A program made the position numbers and the translations under genes. Under the pieces are notes generated by a model. It worked only from the letters and a program-made list of their open reading frames with translations, had not been told where the DNA came from and ran no database searches. Source: Dyella nitratireducens (GTDB lineage: Bacteria; Pseudomonadota; Gammaproteobacteria; Xanthomonadales; Rhodanobacteraceae). From it: a stretch of 64,000 nucleotides of DNA. Numbering within the stretch: position 1 is the stretch's first letter; the number at the start of each line of letters is the position of its first letter. This document shows, piece by piece, positions 17,348 through 26,899 of this stretch. The stretch covers positions 849,263-913,262 of the forward strand of contig NZ_BMJA01000001.1 in assembly GCF_014642835.1 (NCBI RefSeq), given 5' to 3'.

Positions 17348-18343
17348 ATGGCGCGCATTCTCGTCACCGGTGCATCGGGGTTTATCGGCTCGCATGTTGC
17401 ACGCGCGCTTTCGGTTGCAGGTCACGATGTACTGGCAACTGGCAGGGACGTTACACGGCTGGCCGGGTTCGCTATGTCACCCATCACGGTTGCTACGGCA
17501 GATATAGCAAGTGACCCGCTTGAAAAACTGGTGGCGAGTCGTGATGCCGTGGTCCATTGCGCCGCGTTGTCGTCACCCTGGGGCGCCCGCGGCGCATTTC
17601 AGCGCGCCAACGTCCATGCCACCGGGCGCCTGCTCCATGCTGCCCATGAAGCAGGTGTTGGGCGCTTCGTGCATCTGTCATCGCCCAGTATTTATTTCCG
17701 GCTGGCTGATCAGTTCAACATCCCCGAAGCCTTCACGCCGCCCAGACGATGGATCAATGCGTATGCGGAGACAAAGTGGCAATCCGAACAACGCGTGGCC
17801 GATACACGATACGCTGCCATGTCGCGCATCATCCTGCGCCCGCGGGCGGTGTTCGGTGAAGGTGATCGAGCCATCTTCCCGCGCATATTGAATCTGGCCA
17901 GGCGCGGCTGGTTTCCGCAGATCGGCAACGGCCAGGCGCTGATCGATACCACGTATGTGGGCAATGTCGCCGATGCCGTGGTCACCGCGCTATCGGTACC
18001 AGCCAACCCCACCACCAAGGTATTCAACATCACCAATGGCGAACCGATGCCGGTGCGCGAATTGTTGAATCAACTGTTCGCGGCGCTGGATATGAAAGTG
18101 CGATGGGTGCAGCTTCCCCGCCCGGTCGCCGTGACCCTCGGCACGCTGGCGGAAGGTATCGCACGCATTCGCCCCGGTCAGCCCGAACCACGTTTGAGCC
18201 GCTACGGCGTCGGCGTGCTCGGCTACACGCAGACCTTGGACATTTCACACGCGCGCACGGTACTTGGCTACCAACCACGCGTGTCGATCGATGAAGGCAT
18301 CCGGCGCTTCAGTCAATGGTGGAGAGCACATGGTCCACATTGA
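17348..18343 (+). CDS. NAD(P)-dependent epimerase/dehydratase (3-beta-HSD-like)
   Basis: The ATG at 17348, one base after the previous stop, gives 331 residues. The product starts with a Rossmann nucleotide-binding motif (VTGASGFIGSH) and has the extended-SDR YxxxK pair (YAETK, about residue 140) plus the HLSSPS strand. The C-terminal part resembles 3-beta-hydroxysteroid dehydrogenase/OleD-like sugar- or ketone-acting reductases. Following a ketosynthase, reduction of a beta-keto product is a reasonable inference. Substrate is unknown. Confidence 0.88.
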   Translation: MARILVTGASGFIGSHVARALSVAGHDVLATGRDVTRLAGFAMSPITVATADIASDPLEKLVASRDAVVHCAALSSPWGARGAFQRANVHATGRLLHAAHEAGVGRFVHLSSPSIYFRLADQFNIPEAFTPPRRWINAYAETKWQSEQRVADTRYAAMSRIILRPRAVFGEGDRAIFPRILNLARRGWFPQIGNGQALIDTTYVGNVADAVVTALSVPANPTTKVFNITNGEPMPVRELLNQLFAALDMKVRWVQLPRPVAVTLGTLAEGIARIRPGQPEPRLSRYGVGVLGYTQTLDISHARTVLGYQPRVSIDEGIRRFSQWWRAHGPH

Positions 18344-19157
18344 GTGGCGAACTTACGAAGCTGGCCACTGCGTGCATCCACAAGGCAGTACGCGTCGCGG
18401 TAGCCCCTGGAAAATGACCTGTTTTCCTGCGCTGACCTTTCTGCTGCGCCATCCAACATTCGGCGCCATGTTGTTTGATACGGGTTACTCGCAACACTTT
18501 TTCGACGCGACACACCGCCTACCCGAACGTCTCTATCGCGCGATAACGCCGCCGCGTCTTGGCGAAAAGGAAAGCCTCCACAATCAGCTCGATCGTGATG
18601 GCATCGCATCGCACCATATTGCCGCCGTCATGCTTTCGCATCTGCATGGTGACCACATGGGTGGGCTGCACGACTTTCCGCATTCAACCATTCTGTGCTC
18701 GCGCGAAGGATGGAATGACCTGCGCGCGCATAGCCGGTTTGGCGCACTCAAACGAGGGCTTCTACCTGCCCTGCTGCCGGCCGATTTCGAACAGCGGGTG
18801 CAGTGGATTGAAGATCTGTCGCCTGTCGCACTATCCGATGCCTTCGCGGAATTCCAGACCGGCTACGACCTCTTAGGTGACGGCAGCATGTTGGCCATCG
18901 CTTTGCCGGGACATGCCGCTGGCCACTATGGCCTGTTGTTCCAGGCATCGAACGGTGAGCAGGTGTTTCTGATTGCCGATGCGGCATGGTCTTCCCAGGC
19001 ATTGCTCGACGGCATTCCGCCTCCGGGCATCGTGACATCCTGGCTCGGCGATACGCCTTCGTATCTCGCCACGCTGGCACGCCTGCAGCGGCTGCGGCAA
19101 TCCGACCCTGCCTTGCGCATCGTCCCTTCGCATTGCGAAGAGCATCGACCGCCATGA
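18330..19157 (+). CDS. Metallo-beta-lactamase-fold hydrolase
   Basis: The start at ATG 18330 overlaps the epimerase end by 14 bases. The 275-residue product has the MBL metal motif SHLHGDHMGG (His104, His106, Asp108, His109), a later LPGHAAGHYG with a likely metal-binding His, and IADAAW as the bridging Asp segment. It resembles AHL-lactonase/glyoxalase-II-like members. In this operon it could release a thioester or lactone intermediate, which is inference. No signal peptide is evident. Confidence 0.88.
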   Translation: MVHIEWRTYEAGHCVHPQGSTRRGSPWKMTCFPALTFLLRHPTFGAMLFDTGYSQHFFDATHRLPERLYRAITPPRLGEKESLHNQLDRDGIASHHIAAVMLSHLHGDHMGGLHDFPHSTILCSREGWNDLRAHSRFGALKRGLLPALLPADFEQRVQWIEDLSPVALSDAFAEFQTGYDLLGDGSMLAIALPGHAAGHYGLLFQASNGEQVFLIADAAWSSQALLDGIPPPGIVTSWLGDTPSYLATLARLQRLRQSDPALRIVPSHCEEHRPP

Positions 19158-20479
19158 ATCGGTTGAAGGATGCGATAGCTGTAGCGTTGCATTACCTGTC
19201 GGCGCGACGGCTGAAGCGCTTGCGAACGCGTGAGCAGATCGAAGCACATCAGCAACACCGCTGGCAGATGATGCGTACGCGCATCGCGAACGCTTCTCCC
19301 TTTTACGCCGCTTACCGGAACCTGCCGTTGGCGCAATGGCCGCTGATGGAAAAGCACGAATGGATGCAGCACTTCGACACCATCAACACAGCCGGCATCA
19401 CGCTCTCACAGGCTTATGCGCTGGCGGAGCGCGCCGAGCACACGCGCGATTTCCGGCCGGCCCTAGGCGATATCAGTGTCGGCCTGTCCACGGGCACATC
19501 CGGCGCACGGGGCGTGTTCCTGGCCAGCAGCGCTGAGCGCCATCGCTGGGCGGCAACCATGCTTGCCAAACTGCTGCCTGAGGGATTGCTGGCACGCGAA
19601 CGCGTAGCGCTGCTACTGCGCGCAGGCAGCAACTTGTACGACACGATGCATGGCGCCCGGCTGCAGTTCCGCTATATCGACCTGCTTCAGCCGTTCGACA
19701 CGGTGCTGCGGCAACTGGAAAACTATGCACCAACCATCCTGGTAGGCCCGGCGCAGGCGCTGGTTCTGGTGGCCCGCGCGCCACGGAACGGTGGCGCACG
19801 TATCACACCGCGTCGTGTCATCTCTGCGGCAGAAGTACTCGATCCAATGGATCGCGCAGAAATGGAGCGTGCATGGGGAATTCGGATCGAACAGATCTAC
19901 CAGGCTACCGAAGGCTTTCTCGGCCAGACCTGCATGCATGGCGCGATCCACCTCAACGAGGACTGCATCATCGTCGAGCACGACTGGGTCGACCAGGCGC
20001 ATCGCCGCTTCGTACCGATCATCACTGATCTTTACCGTTTTACGCAGCCGGTGATCCGTTATCGCCTCAACGACATTCTGGTGGAGAGCGCCGCTCCCTG
20101 CCCCTGCGGCTCGCCGCATATCGCGCTGGAACGTATTGAAGGACGTGAGGACGATATCGTTTGGTTGGGCAACGAAACGAATACCAGTCTCGTACCTGTT
20201 TTCGCCGATAGCCTTACACGAGCCATATTGAATGCCGATCCGGCGATTCAGGATTATCAAATCGAGCAGCGCGATGCGAATACGTTTGCTATCGCCGTTG
20301 AACCGGCACCCGATGCCGCTCGCCAGCAGGCCATCCGCCTCGCGCTAAACGCCTTTTTCTCGACACTTCGAATGCCTATGCCGATCATCATGTTTTGCGA
20401 CATGCCCAAGCGTGAGCTCGGCAGCAAACGACGGCGAGTACGCGGCCTACCAGCCTTGCGAGACCGAAAGCATGCGTAA
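19154..20479 (+). CDS. Phenylacetate-CoA ligase / F390-synthetase-like adenylate-forming enzyme
   Basis: The ATG at 19154 overlaps the previous stop (ATGA), giving 441 residues. Adenylation features are visible: the STGTSG loop (112-117), YQATEG (249-254) and a DLYRF...RYRLND segment in which Asp and Arg contact the nucleotide. CPCGS near the C-terminus matches the F390-synthetase-related branch. Such enzymes activate carboxylates with ATP. A longer open frame beginning at 18986 overlaps the MBL gene and is not needed. Confidence 0.85.
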   Translation: MNRLKDAIAVALHYLSARRLKRLRTREQIEAHQQHRWQMMRTRIANASPFYAAYRNLPLAQWPLMEKHEWMQHFDTINTAGITLSQAYALAERAEHTRDFRPALGDISVGLSTGTSGARGVFLASSAERHRWAATMLAKLLPEGLLARERVALLLRAGSNLYDTMHGARLQFRYIDLLQPFDTVLRQLENYAPTILVGPAQALVLVARAPRNGGARITPRRVISAAEVLDPMDRAEMERAWGIRIEQIYQATEGFLGQTCMHGAIHLNEDCIIVEHDWVDQAHRRFVPIITDLYRFTQPVIRYRLNDILVESAAPCPCGSPHIALERIEGREDDIVWLGNETNTSLVPVFADSLTRAILNADPAIQDYQIEQRDANTFAIAVEPAPDAARQQAIRLALNAFFSTLRMPMPIIMFCDMPKRELGSKRRRVRGLPALRDRKHA

Positions 20480-21629
20480 GGTGTTTATTCTCGGAGGACG
20501 GTCGCCTGTGGCGCTCGATCACACTCGACGCTTCGCTGCGCAAGGTTGGCAAGTCATCGTCGGCGACAGCGTGCCGTGCCGGATTTCGACTTGGTCGCGC
20601 GCAGCGCATGCAAGCGTGGCACTGCCATCAGCGCGATATGGTATTCGCGAGTATGCACGCGCACTGAATCGAGTGGTAGACGCTCATCAGATCGACCTGG
20701 TGCTGCCTACGTGTGAGGAGGTGTTTTACCTGGCCCGCGCTCGCCCTGCACTACCGCGGCAGGTGCGCATTCTGGTGGACGACTTCGACATGCTCGCGAC
20801 GTTGCACAGCAAGTGGCGCTTTCTGGAAGCAGCCCAGGACTGTGGCGTGATCGTTCCGGAAAGCGCCCTTGTAAACAGCATTGATGAAGCGCACGAATGG
20901 GCCAAGGACCGTCCGGTAGCGATCAAACCGGAATTTTCGCGTTTCGGCGTGCACGTGCGCCTGTATCCCGACGGCATTCCACAGGATGCACGACCGTTCG
21001 AACTGGACACGAAGTGGGTCGTGCAATCGTATTGCCGAGGCAAGGAATTGTGCTCCTACAGTGTCGTCGATCAGGGGCGCGTATTGGCGCACGTCACCTA
21101 TCGGCCAAGCTATCGCATCAACGCCAGCTCCAGTTACGTGTTTGAGGTGTGCAACGCGCCGGGCATTGAAGCATTCGTTGAAAGCTTTGCACGCAAAATC
21201 CGCTACACCGGCCAGTTGTCATTCGATTGGATCGAATCCGACCAGGGCAGCTACCAGGTACTGGAGTGCAATCCGCGTGCGATCAGCGGCGTGCATCTGT
21301 TTGCCATGCATGATGCTCTGCCAGCTGCCTTGATGGGCGAAGCGGATGCCTGCATCAAGCCCAGCCTCATAGAAATGCGAATGATTGCAGCGGTGATGCT
21401 GGCGGCCGGTGTATGGCAGCCGTTACGACAACGACCGCTGGGCGAATGGTGGCGCGATTTCCAGGGCGCTCGTGATGTCATTGCGATCAAGGGTGATCGC
21501 ATGCCTCTGCTTGGAGGCCTGCTGGATCTTGTATCGTACGCACGCATCGCCGTACAGCAACGATGCACCATGCGACAGGCATCCACGCGCGACACCGAAT
21601 GGGACGGCGAGGCACTCGATACGCCATGA
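20472..21629 (+). CDS. ATP-grasp superfamily ligase
   Basis: Start ATG 20472 overlaps the previous stop by 8 bases. The 385-residue product begins with a Rossmann-like pre-ATP-grasp domain (VFILGGRSPVAL). It then shows ATP-grasp elements: the lysine strand VAIKPEFSRFG, VVQSYCRGKELCSYSVV and the metal-binding LECNPRAISG. These enzymes join a carboxylate to an amine or similar nucleophile through an acylphosphate. In this cluster it may couple an acid to an amino compound. Confidence 0.85.
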   Translation: MRKVFILGGRSPVALDHTRRFAAQGWQVIVGDSVPCRISTWSRAAHASVALPSARYGIREYARALNRVVDAHQIDLVLPTCEEVFYLARARPALPRQVRILVDDFDMLATLHSKWRFLEAAQDCGVIVPESALVNSIDEAHEWAKDRPVAIKPEFSRFGVHVRLYPDGIPQDARPFELDTKWVVQSYCRGKELCSYSVVDQGRVLAHVTYRPSYRINASSSYVFEVCNAPGIEAFVESFARKIRYTGQLSFDWIESDQGSYQVLECNPRAISGVHLFAMHDALPAALMGEADACIKPSLIEMRMIAAVMLAAGVWQPLRQRPLGEWWRDFQGARDVIAIKGDRMPLLGGLLDLVSYARIAVQQRCTMRQASTRDTEWDGEALDTP

Positions 21630-22741
21630 CCGTGCTACCGGATGTCTCGCTGGATGAATTCAATGCACGGGCTGCAGCATTTCTCGCACTGCACCGGCAG
21701 TCGCCCAGCGAGTCGCTTATCAAAAATCTGCACACTCGTGTCGAATCGATCAGCGCGGGTAATGCGTGCTTACCCGTCACCGTCAACCATGCCGAAACCG
21801 ATAATGCGTGGGTGTGCTCGCCCTACACGACTTACTGCAGTTACGCGATCGAGGAAACGGCCAGGCTTGGCCGTCCCGTGCTTACCCGGCCGTTGAGCAG
21901 ACTCATCCATTGCATGGGAGCACTATTGAAACGGGCCGAGATCGACCGCGCTGTCGCGATAAACAACTGGCTCGTATCCACGAATTGCTATCCACGCCTG
22001 CGAGACGTGGACATCGACCAGGCGATCGATGAGGCCAAATCGCGTTGGCCAGATCACGCTATCTGGTTCCGATCGCTCAATGCAGCGCATCACGCGGATT
22101 GGCTGCACGCATTGGCCGATCGCGGCGGCATGCTTCTACCAAGCCGACAGGTTTATCTGTTTGAAAACATCGCCGAGCTGGTCAGACAGCACACGGACTT
22201 AAAGCGCGATATTTCTCTTTTACGACGTAAAGATGGCTTCGTGTGCGAACGAATATTGGATAACGAAACGGATTTCGTGCGCGCCGAAGAGCTCTACGAC
22301 GACCTCTACATCCAAAAGTATTCCCGCCTTAACCCGCAATATCGTCACCCGCTGATCATGGCATGGAGTAAAGCCGGCTTGCTGCAACTATTCGGCTTGC
22401 GCGATACCGCTGGGATTTTGCAGGGGGTCGTTGGTTTGTTCGCTTTCGGCAACCTGATTACGTCCCCCATCGTGGGCTACAACACCCATCTTCCGCAGAA
22501 AGTCGGCCTTTATCGCAGACTGGCTGCCTGCGTGCTGCGCGAAGGGGCCACGCATGGACGACTGGTCAATCTCAGCGCAGGTGTTGCGCATTTCAAGCGT
22601 CAACGCGGCGGACGGCCCGCGCTCGAATACAGCGCCGTACTGGTCGACCATCTGCCGCCGCACAGACGAAGAGCCATCCAGGCGCTGGGTTTCCTGACGC
22701 GAAATATCGGTATTCCCATCATGCGGAAATTCAAACTATGA
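21626..22741 (+). CDS. GNAT/FemAB-like acyltransferase, putative
   Basis: The ATG at 21626 overlaps the preceding stop (ATGA), giving 371 residues. The C-terminal half (about 210-370) looks like an acyl-CoA/ACP N-acyltransferase fold of the GNAT or FemAB type, with LLQLFGLRDTAGILQGVVG as a beta-strand pair and VNLSAGVAHFKRQRGG near the end. No canonical acetyl-CoA loop stands out, so the family is uncertain. Tight coupling to the ATP-grasp and Rieske genes implies the same pathway. Confidence 0.65.
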   Translation: MTVLPDVSLDEFNARAAAFLALHRQSPSESLIKNLHTRVESISAGNACLPVTVNHAETDNAWVCSPYTTYCSYAIEETARLGRPVLTRPLSRLIHCMGALLKRAEIDRAVAINNWLVSTNCYPRLRDVDIDQAIDEAKSRWPDHAIWFRSLNAAHHADWLHALADRGGMLLPSRQVYLFENIAELVRQHTDLKRDISLLRRKDGFVCERILDNETDFVRAEELYDDLYIQKYSRLNPQYRHPLIMAWSKAGLLQLFGLRDTAGILQGVVGLFAFGNLITSPIVGYNTHLPQKVGLYRRLAACVLREGATHGRLVNLSAGVAHFKRQRGGRPALEYSAVLVDHLPPHRRRAIQALGFLTRNIGIPIMRKFKL

Positions 22742-23757
22742 GCGCCTGGGCTGCACATCTGGAGCATCGCTGGTTTGCCGTGGCGCTGGCGGCGAAGATC
22801 GGGCGCAAACCGGTGCGGGCCATGTTGCTCGATCGGCCCATCGTACTTGCGCGCCTGAACGGCCAGCGCGTGGCAGGTTTTCAGGATCGCTGCCCACATC
22901 GTCATGCACCGCTTTCCCAGGGGCGGGTGATCGACGGCACGCTGCAATGTCCGTATCACGGCTGGCGTTTCGACGAGCGAGGCAAGCTGCAGGAGTTGCC
23001 CGGCGCACCACCGGGTACTTGTATGCCGGGCGTACACGCACGAGCGATTTCCGTTGTTGAGTATGACGGCTTGATCTGGGTGCGCTACGCCAAGGAGGGC
23101 GACGAGGATATTCCCGCTCGCGTTCGCGCACTCGCACCGGGCGATCGGAAGTTTCTGTGGCAGACGACCTGGCACGCGCATATTGTGGATGCACTGGAAA
23201 ACGTGCTCGATCCATTGCACACCCATTTCGTGCACACCGGCCTGGTGCGACGAAAAGCTGCCAGACAGTCGATGCAGGTCAGCCTGCACGCAGATTCGGA
23301 AGGGTTTGTGGTGGATTATGTTGGCCAGAGTACACAATCTGGACTTCTGTACCGTCTGTTCGAATCACCGCGCGAAAGCGAGCGCGCCTGTTTTAGCGCT
23401 CCCGGTACGGCACAGCTCAACTATCACTACCGCAACGGCAGCCGCGCATGCATTTCGCTGCACTTCAGTCCGGAAACAACGGACCGGACGCGTCTGACTG
23501 GCATGCTTCATCTCGAAGGACGGCGCGTTCCAGCATGGATGGTGAGTGCATTCGTGTGGCCCTTCATCCGCAAAGTCGCCCAGCAGGATCAACGCATGCT
23601 CGCGATGCAGATAAGCAACAGCCGGATATTTCCCGACCGGAAGGATGTCATCACACGCTTCGACGTGGTGCGCAAACATCTGCTTAGCGCATGGAGCAGT
23701 CCGGAAGACGCAGCCGCCTATCCGCTCGGCGACTGCGAGACGACCCTCATGCTTTGA
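22738..23757 (+). CDS. Rieske 2Fe-2S aromatic-ring-hydroxylating-type oxygenase
   Basis: The 339-residue product has an N-terminal Rieske domain with CPHRHAP (Cys52, His54) and CPYHGW (Cys71, His74). A C-terminal mononuclear iron site follows in DPLHTHFVH (Asp158, His161, His166), with the bridging Asp expected nearby. This matches the oxygenase alpha-subunit family including PaO and VanA types. No reductase or ferredoxin gene is adjacent, so it must borrow electrons from elsewhere. As the last gene of the coupled operon (4-base overlap), a late hydroxylation is likely. Confidence 0.9.
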   Translation: MSAWAAHLEHRWFAVALAAKIGRKPVRAMLLDRPIVLARLNGQRVAGFQDRCPHRHAPLSQGRVIDGTLQCPYHGWRFDERGKLQELPGAPPGTCMPGVHARAISVVEYDGLIWVRYAKEGDEDIPARVRALAPGDRKFLWQTTWHAHIVDALENVLDPLHTHFVHTGLVRRKAARQSMQVSLHADSEGFVVDYVGQSTQSGLLYRLFESPRESERACFSAPGTAQLNYHYRNGSRACISLHFSPETTDRTRLTGMLHLEGRRVPAWMVSAFVWPFIRKVAQQDQRMLAMQISNSRIFPDRKDVITRFDVVRKHLLSAWSSPEDAAAYPLGDCETTLML

Positions 23758-23774
23758 TCGGTACGGCTGGACCG

Positions 23775-24161
23775 CTATGCCGCTTGATGACACACCGCTT
23801 CAATATTGTGCCCATCCGGATCCAGCACGTACGCAGCGTAATAATGCTCGTGGTAATGCGGCCGAACGCCCGGCGCACCATTATCGCGGCCACCCGCAGC
23901 CATGGCCGCCAGGTAGAACGCATCGACCATCGCACGGGTTTCTACACGAAATGCCACGTGGATGGCCGGCTGATTGGGCACACCTTTGCTGATCCAGAAA
24001 TCCGGCTTGGGCGGCTCACCGAACCCGGCCACATCGGTGTAGCCCGTTACGGAGGCTGGGAATTCCATCAATAACGCGTAGCCAATGGCGGAGAGCGCCT
24101 TGACGTAGAACGCCTTGCTCTTTTCGAAATCACGTACAGAGACACCGGTGTGATCGATCAT
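23775..24161 (-). CDS. VOC-family (glyoxalase-fold) protein
   Basis: Start ATG at 24161 has AGGAG upstream, giving 128 residues. The product has the glyoxalase/bleomycin-resistance fold: MIDHTGVSVRDFEKSKAFY at the start, and YYAAYVLDPDGHNIEAVCH with the metal-binding Glu at the end. Substrate is not predictable. It is convergent with the Rieske gene and heads a small-enzyme run with the next two genes upstream. The open frame extends further 5-prime into the neighbour but without support. Confidence 0.85.
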   Translation of the reverse strand: MIDHTGVSVRDFEKSKAFYVKALSAIGYALLMEFPASVTGYTDVAGFGEPPKPDFWISKGVPNQPAIHVAFRVETRAMVDAFYLAAMAAGGRDNGAPGVRPHYHEHYYAAYVLDPDGHNIEAVCHQAA

Positions 24162-24180
24162 GCTTGCTCCTGGTAAACAT

Positions 24181-24579
24181 TCACTCGGGCAGATTGAGCT
24201 GCCACGACACGCCAAAGCGATCATTGGCCCAACCAAACCTTTTACTGAAACCGTAATTGTCGAGCGGCATAAGCACCTTTCCACCAGCCGCGAGCAGGGA
24301 AAAAACCCACTCCAGGTTTGCCTCGCTATCCACATCGATGAACAACGAGAGCGACGGCGTAAACGTGAAGCCATGTTCTATCGGGCTGTCGGAACAATAA
24401 AAGGACCGCCCGCACAACGTGAATTGCGCTTTTTTTATCTTGCCTTCTTTGCCGACATCATGAGCACCCCAACGCTCCACTGAAACAATTCGGGAGTCAT
24501 CGAACAAGGAAACGTAGAACTGCATCGCTTCTTCGGCAGCGCCTTCGAACATCAAAAAGGGAGTAATGGTGTGTGCCAT
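24181..24579 (-). CDS. PhnB-like VOC-family protein
   Basis: The 132-residue product matches the PhnB/3-demethylubiquinone-methyltransferase-like VOC group: ITPFLMFEGAAEEAMQFY at the N-terminus, SLFIDVDSEANLEWVF in the centre and FGVSWQLNLPE at the C-terminus. No function is established for the group. Its start codon touches the end of the GFA-family gene, so the two are probably cotranscribed. Confidence 0.85.
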   Translation of the reverse strand: MAHTITPFLMFEGAAEEAMQFYVSLFDDSRIVSVERWGAHDVGKEGKIKKAQFTLCGRSFYCSDSPIEHGFTFTPSLSLFIDVDSEANLEWVFSLLAAGGKVLMPLDNYGFSKRFGWANDRFGVSWQLNLPE

Positions 24580-25004
24580 CAGTCGAACTCCTCATGTTGT
24601 GGCAGCTCATCGGTAATCGTGTACCACGGCGCCTTCGAGCCGACAAAAATATGTGCAGTCGGCCGTATCGATGGCTCATCGGTCAGAGTACCCAAGGTAA
24701 CGTGCACGTATTCCCCGTTACGAACAACGGAATACAGCAACGACCCACAGCACTGGCAATGAACGTCATGCCCGTGCTCGTCGCCAAATAGCAAAAGCGC
24801 TTCCTGCCCCTTGGTAAGGCTGAGCTTGGTCCGTTCAATGCCAGCAAACGGCTTGAAGGCAGAACCGGTGGCCTTCCGGCATTGCGAGCAATGGCAGTTC
24901 AGCGCATAGACAAAGCGATCCTCGACGCAATACTGGACATGGCCACACAGGCATTCGCCCGAAAGCATTCGAGCTGGGCTTGCTTCAGGAACATTCGCAC
25001 TCAT
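24579..25004 (-). CDS. GFA (glutathione-dependent formaldehyde-activating) family protein
   Basis: Start ATG 25004 has AGAGGAAAG upstream, giving 141 residues. Zinc-binding cysteine motifs of the GFA/CENP-V fold are visible: GECLCGHVQYC, NCHCSQCRKATGS and HCQCCGSLLY. Most members are not formaldehyde enzymes, so the substrate is unknown. The gene overlaps the PhnB-like gene by one base. Confidence 0.87.
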   Translation of the reverse strand: MSANVPEASPARMLSGECLCGHVQYCVEDRFVYALNCHCSQCRKATGSAFKPFAGIERTKLSLTKGQEALLLFGDEHGHDVHCQCCGSLLYSVVRNGEYVHVTLGTLTDEPSIRPTAHIFVGSKAPWYTITDELPQHEEFD

Positions 25005-25046
25005 GCCTACTTTCCTCTGACAACCCAGACGGAACGCAAGAGACAT

Positions 25047-25754
25047 TCAATGTGGCGAGTGATCGGCCTCGCGCAAGAACGTCCGCAGGAAAGGTACGGT
25101 AACTCGCCGCTGCGCCGCCAGTGACGCCTGGTCCAACCGGTCGAGCAGATCAAGCAATGCGCCCAGGTCGCGCGCATAGCGGGCAAACAACCAATCCAGC
25201 ACGCTCTCGTTCAGCTCAATGCCACGCAATGCGGCTTGTTGCTTGAGTACTTCGCGGCGTTCGCCATCGTCGAGCGGCTTCAAGGCGAATTGCGTGCAGG
25301 CACCGAGCCGGGAGCGCAGGTCCGGCAACATGAGTGGCAGCTGCGTGGGCACGGCTTGTGCGGTGAAGATCAGCGCGGTGCCTTCGGCGCGAGCGCGGTT
25401 GTAGAGATCGAACAAGGCATGTTCGGCCTCGCGTTCGCCAGCCAGCGCATCCAGATCGTCGAACGCGATGAACTGGCTGCCCGCGACACCGCGGATCGCC
25501 ATGAAGTGCTCGCGCAGGTTCTTCAAGGGTAGGTATTGCACGGTGCGTCCGGCTTCGTGTGCCGCCTGGCATGCCGCCATGAGCAGATGACTCTTGCCGC
25601 TGCCTGTTGCGCCGCTCAGGTACAGCCACGGTGCGCCGGGCTGCGTGGCAAGCACCTGCACGGCAGCCAGCGCGACCGCATTGGCGCCGGCATGAAAATG
25701 CTCGAAGCGCTGGCGGCGAGGCCAGCGCAACCCCAGTGGCAACTGCGCGGTCAT
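25047..25754 (-). CDS. hda: DnaA regulatory inactivator Hda
   Basis: Hda promotes hydrolysis of DnaA-bound ATP together with the DNA clamp, limiting re-initiation. The 235-residue product has a DnaA-like AAA domain with Walker A (GATGSGKS, residues 48-55) and FIAFDDLDAL as Walker B, but lacks the DnaA DNA-binding domain. QLPLGL at the extreme N-terminus matches a clamp-binding motif. It overlaps the upstream transporter gene by 4 bases, an arrangement common in the order. Confidence 0.92.
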   Translation of the reverse strand: MTAQLPLGLRWPRRQRFEHFHAGANAVALAAVQVLATQPGAPWLYLSGATGSGKSHLLMAACQAAHEAGRTVQYLPLKNLREHFMAIRGVAGSQFIAFDDLDALAGEREAEHALFDLYNRARAEGTALIFTAQAVPTQLPLMLPDLRSRLGACTQFALKPLDDGERREVLKQQAALRGIELNESVLDWLFARYARDLGALLDLLDRLDQASLAAQRRVTVPFLRTFLREADHSPH

Positions 25755-26899
25755 GGTTTGTCGCTGTGTCCGGCGACGTGCACCGGCGTCTCGCCATGTT
25801 CTTGAACGGTTACGTCGATTTCAGCAATGGCGCTATCGGGCGCGCCTTTCTCGGTGTAGAGATCACTGAGCCTGTAGCGCTGCGCAAGATAGCGCAGCAA
25901 TACCAGAATCACCGACGCGGCCGGCAACGCAAGCAACACGCCGAGAAAACCGAACAGGTAGCCACCGGCCAGCACGGCGAAGATCACCGCGACGGGATGC
26001 AGGCCGATCTTCTCGCCCACCAGCCGCGGCACCAACACATAACCTTCCAGCAGTTGCCCCACCACGAACACGCCCACCACCATCAACAGGTGCGTCCAGT
26101 CGCCATGTTGCACCAGCGACGCGATGATCGCCGCAACAAAACCGGTGATGAAGCCAAGATAGGGCACGAAACTGAGCAAGCCGGCGACCATGCCGATCAG
26201 CGGTCCCACTGAAATGCCCACGAGTGTCAGGGCAACACCGTAGTAGATGGCCAGCGCCAGCATCACCAGCAGTTGCCCGCGCACGAACGCACCGAGCACG
26301 GAATCGGATTCGCGCGCCAGATGTGCAACGGTCGGCTCAATCGAGCGCGGCAACATGCGATCGACCCATGCGACCAGCCGGTCCCAATCGCGCAACAGGT
26401 AGAACCACACCACCGGAATCAGTACCAGGTTGGTGAGCCACGCAACGATACCCACGCTGGAGCGCGAAATGGTGCCTATCACCGTACCGATGGAACCGAT
26501 GTGTTGCTTGATCTGGTCGACCAGCCGGTCGGTGTCGAATGCCTTGGGATCCAGATGCAACTTGGCCTGTACCCACGGCAAGGCCGTGTCCTTGCCCCAC
26601 TCCACGTAGCGGGGGAAGTTCTGCACCAGGTTTTCGATCTGCCGCGCAATCAACGGCACCAGCAACAACAGGGCTGCCGCGATCACCAGGATCAGCACCA
26701 CGAACACGATGCCCACCGCCAAGGTGCGCCCCAAGCCGAACCGCTCCAGCCGATCGGCTAGCGGATCGCTGAGGTAGGCCAGCATGGCGGCCACGGCGAA
26801 CGGCATCAGCACCGGTGCGAGCAGCCATACCAGCAGCCCGATGGTGATGATGATCGCCAGCATCTGCCAGCGGCGGGACGTCTCTTGGCTTATGGACAC
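25751..26899 (-). CDS. AI-2E family (PerM-like) transporter
   Basis: The 382-residue product has about eight membrane segments in the AI-2E/UPF0118 pattern. It carries the conserved GLLSFVPYLGFITG and LEGYVLVPRLVGEKIGLHP signatures near residues 240 and 290. Members export small molecules or ions; the substrate here is not known. It forms a coupled pair with hda. Confidence 0.9.
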   Translation of the reverse strand: MSISQETSRRWQMLAIIITIGLLVWLLAPVLMPFAVAAMLAYLSDPLADRLERFGLGRTLAVGIVFVVLILVIAAALLLLVPLIARQIENLVQNFPRYVEWGKDTALPWVQAKLHLDPKAFDTDRLVDQIKQHIGSIGTVIGTISRSSVGIVAWLTNLVLIPVVWFYLLRDWDRLVAWVDRMLPRSIEPTVAHLARESDSVLGAFVRGQLLVMLALAIYYGVALTLVGISVGPLIGMVAGLLSFVPYLGFITGFVAAIIASLVQHGDWTHLLMVVGVFVVGQLLEGYVLVPRLVGEKIGLHPVAVIFAVLAGGYLFGFLGVLLALPAASVILVLLRYLAQRYRLSDLYTEKGAPDSAIAEIDVTVQEHGETPVHVAGHSDKP

